From positions 1 to 20,738 of the forward strand of contig CAYWNA010000241.1 in the NCBI GenBank assembly GCA_964459305.1: a stretch of 20,738 bases of DNA. The letters are read 5' to 3'. The notes beneath the pieces were generated by a model, which was not told the DNA's origin, did not search any database, and was given only the letters and a program-made list of their open reading frames with translations. The first letter of the stretch is position 1, and each line of letters opens with the position of its first letter. Below, piece after piece: positions 14,291 to 20,493 of this stretch. Made by a program: the position numbers and the translations under genes. This DNA comes from CAYWNA01 sp964459305 (lineage in GTDB: Bacteria; Planctomycetota; Planctomycetia; Pirellulales; Pirellulaceae).

Positions 14291-16086
14291 CCAAAGTAAA
14301 CGGCTATCACGGTGTGATCTTGGACGTCGATCTGTCTGGTGGTCAAATCAGCAAGAAGGAAGTCGCGCCGGAGGATTATCGCGACTTCGTAGGCGGCCGG
14401 GGTCTGGGAGCCAAGCTGCTGTGGGATGCTCTGCCGGGGCCGGGTGTCGATGCCACTTCGCCCCAAAACCCGCTGATCTTCATGGCTGGCCCGTTCTCGG
14501 GCTTCCCGTTGCCTTCGGCTTCGCGGACCTGCGTGGTCACCAAGTCGCCCATCACCGCTGCGAAACAGTCGGAGCACGAGCATGCATCGACCATCACGTA
14601 TGCCAACATGGGCGGCTTCTTCGCGCCTGAGATTCGCTTTGCCGGCTACGACGGCATCATGATTCGTGGTCGTGCGGACCACCCCGTATATCTTCGCATC
14701 CACAACAGCGATGTCCACATCTTGGATGCCCGGAAGTATTGGGGAATGGGCACGGACCGGTTCGATCGCGAGTTTGCCGACGAGTTGGGCAACCGCCGTT
14801 ATCAGACGTGCTACATCGGCCCAGCGGGTGAGAATCTGGTGCCCTATGGCGGCATCCTCCACACCGCGGCCCGCACGGCCGGTCGGGGCGGTACAGGATG
14901 TGTGATGGGCTCGAAGAACCTCAAGGCGATCGCCATTCGAGGAACCGGCCAGCCGAACGTGGCCGCACACAAGCGATTTGTCGAGCTGCTGGAACAGGTG
15001 CGCGAAGGCTGCAAAGACACCGGCGTGACCCAGTACGGCACGTCCGTAGGGACCGTGACCAATAGCAGAAAAGGCTTGCTCGTCACGAAGAACTTTCGGG
15101 AAGGCTCCTTTGAACATGCATCCAGGATTTCGGGAATCGCCGCCCAGCGCGCCGTCTGGCAGCGCCACTTCGCGTGCTTCGTTTGTCCCTCGGCGTGCAA
15201 GAAGGCAGGGGTCATTCGATCCGGACCGTACGCAGGCGTGGTGCATGACGGGCCGGAATACGAGAATTCGGCCATGCTGGGTTCCAACCTGCTCGTCGAC
15301 GACCTGACCGGCATGCTGCGGGCCTGTTGGCACACCGATGACCTCGGTTTGGACGCCATTTCCGCCGGAAACACGATCGGGTTCCTGATGGAAGCGTATG
15401 ACAAGCGATTGATCGATCGGAGGTTCCTGGACGGCATCGACCTGACCTGGGGCAACGTGGACGCCGTTCACCAAATGCTTCACAAGATCGCCCGTCGCGA
15501 TGGGGTAGGCGACGAAGCAGCCAAAGGCGTGCGGTACCTGGCGAACAAGATCGGGCAGGACAGCCACAAGTTCGCCATCCACTGCAAAGGGCAGGCGTTG
15601 GCCGCCTGGAATTGCCAAGCCGACGCCCCTCGGGCCCTCTGTTACGTCACAAGCAACCGTGGAGCGTGTCACCTGAACGGCACCGACCCCGTTGAGCAGA
15701 ACGATCGGACGCTCGCGGATTCGATAGGTGTTTGCCTGATCGGGTACGGCAAATACGGAAAGGACCAACTGGCCGAGATTCTGGAGGCCATTATGCCAAG
15801 GGGCTGGTCGGCCGAGGAGTACCTCATGGCCGGCGAGCGCGTTTTCAACCTCGAAAAATGCTTCAACTATCGCGAGGGCTTCCGGCGCCCGGACGACGAG
15901 ATCGCCGACCGCTTCTTCGAAGATCCATACACCACGGGACCAAAAGCGGGAGCAGTCCTCAACCGCGAGGAATTCGAGCAATTGAAAACCGCGTACTACA
16001 AGCAGCGCGGCTGGGATCCGAAGACGACTCGACCGAGACAGGAGAAGCTCAAACAGCTTGGCCTGGACTTCGTGGGCCTTGCCTAG
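14287..16086 (+). CDS. Tungsten-type aldehyde:ferredoxin oxidoreductase
   Basis: 599 aa, the normal length of the AOR family, which oxidises aldehydes to acids with a bis-tungstopterin and one 4Fe-4S cluster. Pterin-binding segments are GGRGLGAKLLWDALPG (from residue 36) and TAGRGGTGCVMGSKNLKAI (from 197). Cluster ligands are Cys297, Cys300 and Cys304 (CFVCPSAC) and Cys483 (SIGVCLIG). DLGLDAIS (352-359) is the conserved pterin-contact motif. No signal peptide is present. The start overlaps the ferredoxin stop. The stop TAG is the first three bases of a palindromic repeat (16084-16198). The actual aldehyde or other substrate cannot be told from sequence. Confidence 0.95.
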   Translation: MTKVNGYHGVILDVDLSGGQISKKEVAPEDYRDFVGGRGLGAKLLWDALPGPGVDATSPQNPLIFMAGPFSGFPLPSASRTCVVTKSPITAAKQSEHEHASTITYANMGGFFAPEIRFAGYDGIMIRGRADHPVYLRIHNSDVHILDARKYWGMGTDRFDREFADELGNRRYQTCYIGPAGENLVPYGGILHTAARTAGRGGTGCVMGSKNLKAIAIRGTGQPNVAAHKRFVELLEQVREGCKDTGVTQYGTSVGTVTNSRKGLLVTKNFREGSFEHASRISGIAAQRAVWQRHFACFVCPSACKKAGVIRSGPYAGVVHDGPEYENSAMLGSNLLVDDLTGMLRACWHTDDLGLDAISAGNTIGFLMEAYDKRLIDRRFLDGIDLTWGNVDAVHQMLHKIARRDGVGDEAAKGVRYLANKIGQDSHKFAIHCKGQALAAWNCQADAPRALCYVTSNRGACHLNGTDPVEQNDRTLADSIGVCLIGYGKYGKDQLAEILEAIMPRGWSAEEYLMAGERVFNLEKCFNYREGFRRPDDEIADRFFEDPYTTGPKAGAVLNREEFEQLKTAYYKQRGWDPKTTRPRQEKLKQLGLDFVGLA

Positions 16087-16198
16087 CCCGGATTATTCAT
16101 GAATCGATCGCGTCGTGACGTAAAGGACTGTTGGGTAAGAACCTGACTGCATGCCACCCAAAAGCACTGTGTGGCACGTTCATGACTAATCCGGGCTA
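16084..16198. repeat. Palindrome-ended element at the AOR stop codon
   Basis: TAGCCCGGATTATTCATGAA (16084-16103) is inversely repeated at 16179-16198 with one mismatch; the internal ~75 bases show no gene. The left arm supplies the AOR stop codon. A related string (GTGAATAATCCGCGCTAG) occurs at 13180-13196 beside element A. It may act as a MITE-like repeat or as a transcript-end structure. Confidence 0.85.
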
Positions 16199-16345
16199 GC
16201 CAGCGAGGCCACGTTCACGTCGTTCGGAATACACAGCAGACCGAACGTTCCCCGCGGTACCCGGTCTGTCGCTCACTGTCTATCGGGAGGTTATCCCGAA
16301 AATCTCTTGTGGCACAAGATGCCGACGGATGCATCGGGCAACACC

Positions 16346-16620
16346 TCAACCGGCGGCGCTGTCTTGGCCGGCTTCTTTCCGTTTCTTCGACGACGCTTGT
16401 GCTTCTTTCCGGCTAGGTCGATCAATGAGGAATCCACCGTCGCTGGCGCGGCGGTAGATTCTGCGGTTCCGTGCTCCACAGCCGTACTTGTCGTCGCCCC
16501 CGTAGTCGACCACGAAACCCAAATTGCCGCCGCAATACGGCAAACGATGATAGCTGATTGAAATTGGGGCCAGCCCCTGCTATTCGCCGCCGTAGACGTC
16601 ATTAGCCGTCGTAATGATAA
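16346..16620 (-). pseudogene. Remnant of a GGDD-repeat-type protein
   Basis: The minus strand reads NDVYGGE, a stop, QGLAPISISYHRLPYCGGNL, GFVVDYGGDDKYGCGARN and SDGGFLIDRPSRKE, then a Lys/Arg/Ala tail. The VDYGGDDKY signature is of the Asp/Gly repeat kind found in large planctomycete proteins. One in-frame stop (a TAG) and the missing N-terminus mark it as decayed. The stretch 16199-16345 between it and the palindrome holds no recognisable gene. Confidence 0.5.
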
Positions 16621-16630
16621 AGGACCAAGA

Positions 16631-16957
16631 TCACGCCACTTTCGCCAGTGCGGCGCTATGGGCTTGAATTTTCCGGATCGCTTCGATGATGTGATCCATG
16701 TCACTGCGGTCGGCTAGGAGCAGAGTCTGGAACATCCCGACGGTCGTCTCACAGACTTGCTTGTTGCCTTTGAGTTCCTGGAAGCTTTCGCGATAGGCTT
16801 TCAGCCGCTCGGCAGTGAACAGACGCTTGAATCCGCGCGAGTTGATCGCCTCGTCCAGCAGGCCATCGTTATACTGTTCGTGATAACCGCCGCTGCAGGG
16901 GATGCCTTCAGCGCGGAGGGCCCTGCGAAACTTGTCGCGCGTACCGCGGACGCCCAA
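16631..16957 (-). pseudogene. C-terminal fragment of a DegT/DnrJ/EryC1-type aminotransferase
   Basis: 108 codons are open on the minus strand. RDKFRRALRAEGIPCSGGYH and MFQTLLLADRSDMDHIIEAI, followed by RKIQAHSAALAKVA, match the C-terminal part of sugar aminotransferases of the DegT/DnrJ/EryC1/StrS family. The PLP-lysine domain is absent. The frame begins exactly where element copy B starts (CCAACTACAGTG, 16954), so the gene was truncated at that boundary. A TTG at 16957 could start translation but the product would lack the active site. Confidence 0.75.
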
Positions 16958-17355
16958 CTACAGTGAAGCAAATACTGTGCCCAGAAACGGGCGCGTCGTC
17001 ATCGCTTTCTGGCGATGAACGGCCGCTTTGCCTCGCAGATGGGCCGCACGTGGGAATGTGCGTATCCGCGCGCTATGTGTCGACAAGAAGCGCCGTCACC
17101 CTAGCGGCTGGAACAACCGTGGCACGGCGGGAAGCCCCTTGGACATGCGCGGGCAATGACTCGGCTGTTCGCTGGGGCTGTCTCCTCCATCCTTGCAGGC
17201 ATTGACCTGGATGCAATTCTGCAATCTGCAATGCGATGCCATTGCGACGGTGCAATAGATGGCCTTGCCGAACTCCCGCCGGGTGTTTTTCGTAGTTTCG
17301 TGCAAAGCGTGTGCGTTTACTTCTTGGGCCGGCTCTGCATCTGGTTTTGTTACCG
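16954..17355 (+). repeat. Dispersed element copy B
   Basis: Direct-orientation partner of 12988-13447. The left end (16954-17000) begins CCAACTACAGTG and abuts the truncated aminotransferase; the right block (17101-17355) ends in TCTGGTTTTGTTACCG. The central part differs from copy A and lacks the palindromic insertion. A 69-codon minus-strand frame lies in the right block. The stretch 17356-17480 up to the DUF1559 stop shows nothing recognisable. Confidence 0.8.
17096..17305 (-). CDS. Possible small Cys-rich protein inside element copy B
   Basis: 69 codons from a TTG start. It contains NTRREFGKA (twin-arginine-like), then YCTVAMASHCRLQNC, CKDGG, and SHCPRMSKGLP, five Cys in about 45 residues. 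Copy A has the same amino-acid series for most of its length but carries one extra base and two stops. Many differences between the copies in this frame are in third codon positions (for example CAT/CAC, CTT/CTC), which hints at a past coding role. No family recognised and no good ribosome-binding site; may not be expressed. Confidence 0.3.
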   Translation of the reverse strand: MHETTKNTRREFGKAIYCTVAMASHCRLQNCIQVNACKDGGDSPSEQPSHCPRMSKGLPAVPRLFQPLG

Positions 17356-17480
17356 CACCGACTGTTCGGCACGGGCGCTGCTATGGGCGGGGACACCGGT
17401 ATGAAGCAATTCTCTGTCACGGCGATATCGGGCTTCTCAGACATCGGCGAGACGACGGTTGTGAACAGGTGATTCACAAT

Positions 17481-18383
17481 TCAATACTTCCCCACAACAT
17501 CGCCGGCGGCGCGAGTGCACAGCGCGTGGTAGATTCCCAGGTCGATCGACTCGTTGAGCAACTTCACCGAGCCGTCAGCGGCAAGGAATTGCGTTCCGGC
17601 CGGATGGAGACTGCTGAAGTTGTGAAAGTAGTGAGCCGGCTGTTCTTCGGAATTCGGCGGGTACGTTGCCACGCCGCAGATTCTGGCTGGCGCGTGTTCG
17701 CCGCCGGTCACGAGTCCGACCCAAGTGGACGGGGCGAGTTTCGAGCACCGTTCTCCGACGACCAACGTTTCGCTCAGACCGTCGAGGATGTCCGCAAAGC
17801 GGCAGCCCCGGTTGAGGAAGAAGGTCCCATTACCCTCGCAGGAGTTCGGGGGCGGACAGACGTGATGGAAGTCCACCGTGCCAAAAACGCCGATGTAGTT
17901 GCCGGTGGCCAACTCCACAGGCGAGAAACCGCTGCCGCTGCCCACATAGGGGCCGCCCCCTTGAAGCACAAAAGTTCCTTTGCCAATGTCGGTGGGACAG
18001 CGGTAGATCTTGATCTCGGCAACACGAGCTTCGGCGTTAGATGTATCGGTGATCGGCAGATCGAAATGGATGGAGTCCCCATAGACAGCCACTTGTTCCA
18101 TGTAGGGAAGGATGGACGCGGCCCACGACCAGCCGGGCTCGCCAAACCAGTGCGGTTGTCCCGTATTAGGATCGGAAGCTTTCCAGCCAGCCGGCAATTG
18201 ACTAAACGTGTTATGATACATATGCAGTCCCAAACCAATCTGTTTGAGGTTATTGCTGCACGACGATCGACGAGCCGCCTCGCGAGCCATCTGAATCGCT
18301 GGCAACAACAACGCGACCAAAATCCCAATGATGGCGATAACGACTAATAACTCGACTAGTGTAAAACCTTTGCGCTTATGCAT
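17481..18383 (-). CDS. DUF1559 pseudopilin-like protein, cassette copy 2
   Basis: 300 aa with leader MHKRKGFTLVELLVVIAIIG, then MAREAARRSSCSNNLKQIGL and the C-terminal LHPAGTQFLAADGSVKLLNES. It is the closest relative of the protein at 8268-9158, sharing FPAGW/LPAGW, GEPGW and GVATYPPNS blocks, but has a Cys-Pro loop (HHVCPPPNSCEGNG) in place of the His-rich stretch. GGAGG upstream of 18383 fixes the start. It is the last gene of the minus-strand series selW-like, His/Cys-rich protein, DUF1559. Confidence 0.93.
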   Translation of the reverse strand: MHKRKGFTLVELLVVIAIIGILVALLLPAIQMAREAARRSSCSNNLKQIGLGLHMYHNTFSQLPAGWKASDPNTGQPHWFGEPGWSWAASILPYMEQVAVYGDSIHFDLPITDTSNAEARVAEIKIYRCPTDIGKGTFVLQGGGPYVGSGSGFSPVELATGNYIGVFGTVDFHHVCPPPNSCEGNGTFFLNRGCRFADILDGLSETLVVGERCSKLAPSTWVGLVTGGEHAPARICGVATYPPNSEEQPAHYFHNFSSLHPAGTQFLAADGSVKLLNESIDLGIYHALCTRAAGDVVGKY

Positions 18384-18494
18384 GATGGAGGTCCTCCAAT
18401 CGTGGAGCCCACTGATAACTACGACTTAGTGATCGCAAATGCGTGTACATCGCGGCAGAGAACCGGCGGTACAGTCGGAGGATCAAGCGGATTA

Positions 18495-18518
18495 CTGCAG
18501 CTTGAAACAAGACTGCAG
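18495..18518 (-). other. Conserved intergenic stem-loop, copy 2
   Basis: On the minus strand CTGCAG, bulged T, CTTG, TTT loop, CAAG, CTGCAG. Compared with copy 1 (8133-8156) one base pair is exchanged on both sides, so pairing is kept. It occupies the equivalent place in the 187-base gap. Confidence 0.6.
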
Positions 18519-18570
18519 AAAACGCGTGCGCATGCGATCACGCCGCAATAGACGAAACAGATTGGCGGGG

Positions 18571-18981
18571 TTAGGCAGGAGGACCGCGCGAGTAGTGCGC
18601 AAGGCGAAATGAAGCGACGTACAGGACTGACCGCGCAGGCGTGAGAAGCTCTACGTCGTCACTGATTTGCAGTAGACAGTCACAGTCGACGTGCAGCGAT
18701 CTCTGGGCCAGATACTGGCACACCGGGCAGTTGTCGTCGTCGTGACAAGGTGTCCGCGTGGGTGTGGAATTCCGCGAAGACTTCGATTCCGCATCCTCGT
18801 GGGAACAGGGACAAGCGTGGGCGCAAGCCTCATGCTCGTTCGCGTGATGGCCGTGGCTCGCCAGTGGCGAATGCGCGCACCCCAAGTCAGAGTGGTAGTG
18901 AGCGACACCTACCACGAGGGTTTCGGCCAAGTAGACGGCCGAAAGCAAGATCGCGACATAGGGTTGCAGTTTGGCGATCAT
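18571..18981 (-). CDS. His/Cys-rich small exported protein, cassette copy 2
   Basis: 136 aa, about 80% identical by eye to the protein at 7670-8080. It has the same hydrophobic segment (YVAILLSAVYLAETLVVGV), His/Cys region (HYHSDLGCAHSP, HGHHANEHEACAHACPC), CHDDDNCPVCQYLAQRSLHV, and the SRGPPA end. Putative metal ligands are conserved or gained (H to C in EACAHAC, W to C in VDCDC), while non-ligand positions vary, which suggests selection on metal binding. The ATG at 18981 is chosen for the reasons given for copy 1; a TTG at 19053 falls in the -35 box. Confidence 0.75.
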   Translation of the reverse strand: MIAKLQPYVAILLSAVYLAETLVVGVAHYHSDLGCAHSPLASHGHHANEHEACAHACPCSHEDAESKSSRNSTPTRTPCHDDDNCPVCQYLAQRSLHVDCDCLLQISDDVELLTPARSVLYVASFRLAHYSRGPPA

Positions 18982-19024
18982 CACGGTTGAAAGGAGTTGG
19001 AAGGAACGATGACCGATTAAGATG

Positions 19025-19053
19025 ATTCTTGTCAAAATCTCCAAATGTGTCAA
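19025..19053 (-). promoter_or_regulatory. Sigma70-type promoter of cassette copy 2
   Basis: TTGACA (19053-19048), a 17-base spacer and AAGAAT (19030-19025), about 37 bases before the ATG at 18981. It is conserved with the promoter at 7598-7626, as is the upstream flank (GTGTGATG, GAATACC, AAGCCCC, ATGAGCG). Confidence 0.55.
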
Positions 19054-19103
19054 CGCTCATTGTGCGGGGCTTTGTCGGTATTCGCGGAAGCATCACACCG
19101 AGC

Positions 19104-19331
19104 TCAGTACGCTCCGTCGTTGATGAGATGGACAATCTCCTTGAAGTTGGGGAAACGGCCTGCCTTGTACCTAGAGAAGATCAAGCGATCGTCTACTATC
19201 ACATCGAATACACCGCCGACGTCTGGAACGACCTCCGCGTCGATCCCAAGTGTTTTTTCTAAACGGGCCGCCAAACTGGTGGCCTTCCGTGAGTAGTCTC
19301 ACCGCACGCAGTACTTGATCGTGACATGCAC
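19104..19331 (-). CDS. SelW/Rdx-family selenoprotein with in-frame UGA
   Basis: 75 aa if the UGA at 19301-19299 is read as selenocysteine (U). The start is GTG at 19331, with GAGG four bases upstream. The N-terminus is MHVTIKYCVRU, giving the CxxU redox motif of SelW-type (SelT/SelW/SelH, Rdx) thioredoxin-fold proteins at the correct place. It continues DYSRKATSLAARLEKTLGID, AEVVPDVGGVFDVIVDDRLI and FSRYKAGRFPNFKEIVHLI, matching the family's GGVFEV..DG..IFS....GRFP pattern to the end. Ordinary gene calling stops at the UGA and misses it. A SECIS-like hairpin follows. It is located 50 bases before the promoter box of cassette copy 2 and behind the TrmO-like gene. Alternative: a decayed gene with a Cys-to-stop change; the precise U position argues against this. 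Confidence 0.82.
19263..19290 (-). promoter_or_regulatory. Candidate bacterial SECIS element
   Basis: Eight bases after the UGA, the minus strand can fold as ACG, bulge GAA, GGCC, A/C mismatch, CC, loop AGTTT, GG, C, GGCC, CGT. The apical loop starts 21 bases after the UGA and has a G in its second position, consistent with the general rules for bacterial SECIS elements (stem just behind the UGA, small loop with an early G). Energy was not computed. Confidence 0.6.
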
Positions 19332-19387
19332 ACTTCACCTCGCGACTGCTTTCTAGTTGGACACACACCGGATCGGTCGTGATACGC

Positions 19388-19406
19388 CCCCAAGATCGCC
19401 TTGGGG
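19388..19406. other. Perfect hairpin between TrmO-like gene and selenoprotein gene
   Basis: CCCCAAG (19388-19394), loop ATCGC, CTTGGGG (19400-19406): a 7-bp GC-rich stem in the 141-base gap. Read on the minus strand no U-run follows directly, so it is not a classical terminator for the gene upstream; it could be a weak one or an mRNA-stability element. Confidence 0.4.
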
Positions 19407-19472
19407 ATTCCCACTTTTTCAAATCTGCGCATGGCGTTCGTACTCAAATCAGACGATGCTACATGCGAGTTG

Positions 19473-19925
19473 CTAGTTCTTCAGATCGAGCACCGGTGTG
19501 TCGGGAAAAGCATCTATGTCTTCAATCTCGATGACGTTCTCCTTGACTGAAATGATCTTGCATCGGGTCATCGCGATTGGGTTGGGGCGAACCGGCGAAT
19601 GCGTCGCAAAGACGCCTCGTATCGGATTCTCTCGCTTGCCTTGAGGGTGTACCTGGAGAATCGAACGCTTTTCCGGGGTGTCGTTTCGATCAAACCAGTA
19701 GAGCACCCAGACGTGCGAAAACTGGCCCAGCCCCAACAGGGCCGGTTGATACTTCTTGTCTACCACGACTGTGGTGCGTCCGTCCGCCTTGCGTACCCAG
19801 CCGATCGGGTAGACCGTGAACTGCTTCGTCGGCGGTCTCGGATTCTCGTCTGAGCGAACCAGTCCGGCCGCTCCCATGCCAAGCAAAGAAGCTGTAAGCG
19901 AAAAAAGCAGCAGACTACGTTTCAT
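19473..19925 (-). CDS. TrmO/TsaA-fold protein with signal peptide
   Basis: 150 aa. Residues about 36-149 are a TsaA/TrmO (UPF0066) beta-barrel: FTVYPIGWVRK, LLGLGQFSHVWVLYWF, FATHSPVRPNPIAMTRCKII and IEDIDAFPDTPVLDLK, where THSPVRPNPI is the family signature. TrmO itself methylates t6A37 of tRNA with SAM in the cytoplasm. This protein, however, begins MKRSLLLFSLTASLLGMGAA, a signal peptide or lipid-free anchor, so it should be exported, and it lacks TrmO's C-terminal extension. GGAGG seven bases before 19925 sets the start. A tRNA substrate is therefore unlikely; function unknown. It heads the series with the selenoprotein and cassette copy 2. Confidence 0.83.
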   Translation of the reverse strand: MKRSLLLFSLTASLLGMGAAGLVRSDENPRPPTKQFTVYPIGWVRKADGRTTVVVDKKYQPALLGLGQFSHVWVLYWFDRNDTPEKRSILQVHPQGKRENPIRGVFATHSPVRPNPIAMTRCKIISVKENVIEIEDIDAFPDTPVLDLKN

Positions 19926-20002
19926 GCATTGTCCTCCAGCCTGCCAACATCTCCCGTCCTCCGAGTGGAACTCGGAGGGCGGCAAACATTCGCTAAAATG
20001 AG

Positions 20003-20493
20003 ATGTTGTGCGTTACCAACGTTACCCAAATCGTTAAGGACCGGACCAAGGTGCAATCGCAATCGCCTGACGAAATCCGAAGGGTCGCGAAACTGCTTGA
20101 CGATGCAGTCGAGAACGGCGACATGGCAACGGTCTTGTCGTGCTTTGCCGAGGAATGTGAAACCGAACTCCCTGGTGCGGTGCTCCATGGGAAAAAGGCG
20201 TGCGCAAGGCACTCGACTGGCTTTACGGGGAACTCGGTACTATCAGCTTTGAACCTCTCACCATCCTTGTAGAAGGAGACACGTTTTTCGAGGAGTTCGT
20301 GCTTCGAGCAACAAAGGGGACAATGGAAGTGGAAATCAAAGCAACCGAGGTGCTGGTCTACAGGGACTACAAGGTGACGCATCTTCGGTTGTACTTCGAC
20401 CGACTGGAATTGGCTGCTGCGCTCGCTCGTGGATTCCTGGAGCGATGGATCGTGAGGAAGTTGGAGCGAGTTTCGCTGAGAGGGCTTGGATGA
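20003..20493 (+). pseudogene. NTF2/SnoaL-like protein gene with a frameshift
   Basis: The first frame (20003 on) gives RRVAKLLDDAVENGDMATVL, SCFAEECETELPG and VLHGKK, the start of an NTF2-like (SnoaL/ketosteroid isomerase-like) domain. At a GGGAAAAAGG tract (20189-20198) the reading must shift by -1 to continue as VRKALDWLYG, ISFEPLTILVEGDTFFEEFV and RATKGTMEVEIKATEVLVYR to the stop at 20493. Joined, the two parts make one domain of ordinary length. A recent frameshift mutation or a sequencing error in the A-run is likely. Beyond 20493 to the window end no gene is recognised. Confidence 0.65.

Larger units (their letters stand above)
17481..19098 (-). repeat. Cassette copy 2 of the 1.6-kb inverted duplication
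   Basis: Inverted homologue of 7553-9158, starting at GTGTGATG (19098-19091), six bases behind the stop of the selenoprotein gene. Promoter, small gene, 187-base gap with stem-loop and DUF1559 gene are all retained. The two copies face each other across about 8.3 kb that contains cassette 3, the radical SAM gene and the AOR island. Confidence 0.85.

Noticed and set aside
14173..15981. A 602-codon open frame antisense to the AOR gene
   Set aside because: It lies entirely opposite AOR and the ferredoxin end, has no recognisable domain, and is explained by the codon bias of the AOR strand.
17259..18347. A 362-codon plus-strand frame opposite the DUF1559 gene
   Set aside because: Antisense shadow; the minus-strand DUF1559 reading has a leader, motif and ribosome-binding site.
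19259..19447. A 62-codon minus-strand frame between the TrmO-like and selenoprotein genes
   Set aside because: No ribosome-binding site or domain, and it overlaps the SelW-like frame that fits its family.
20189..20198. Programmed -1 frameshifting in the NTF2-like gene
   Set aside because: The tract reads GGG AAA AAG in frame and is not an X XXY YYZ heptamer; no downstream stimulatory structure was evident.
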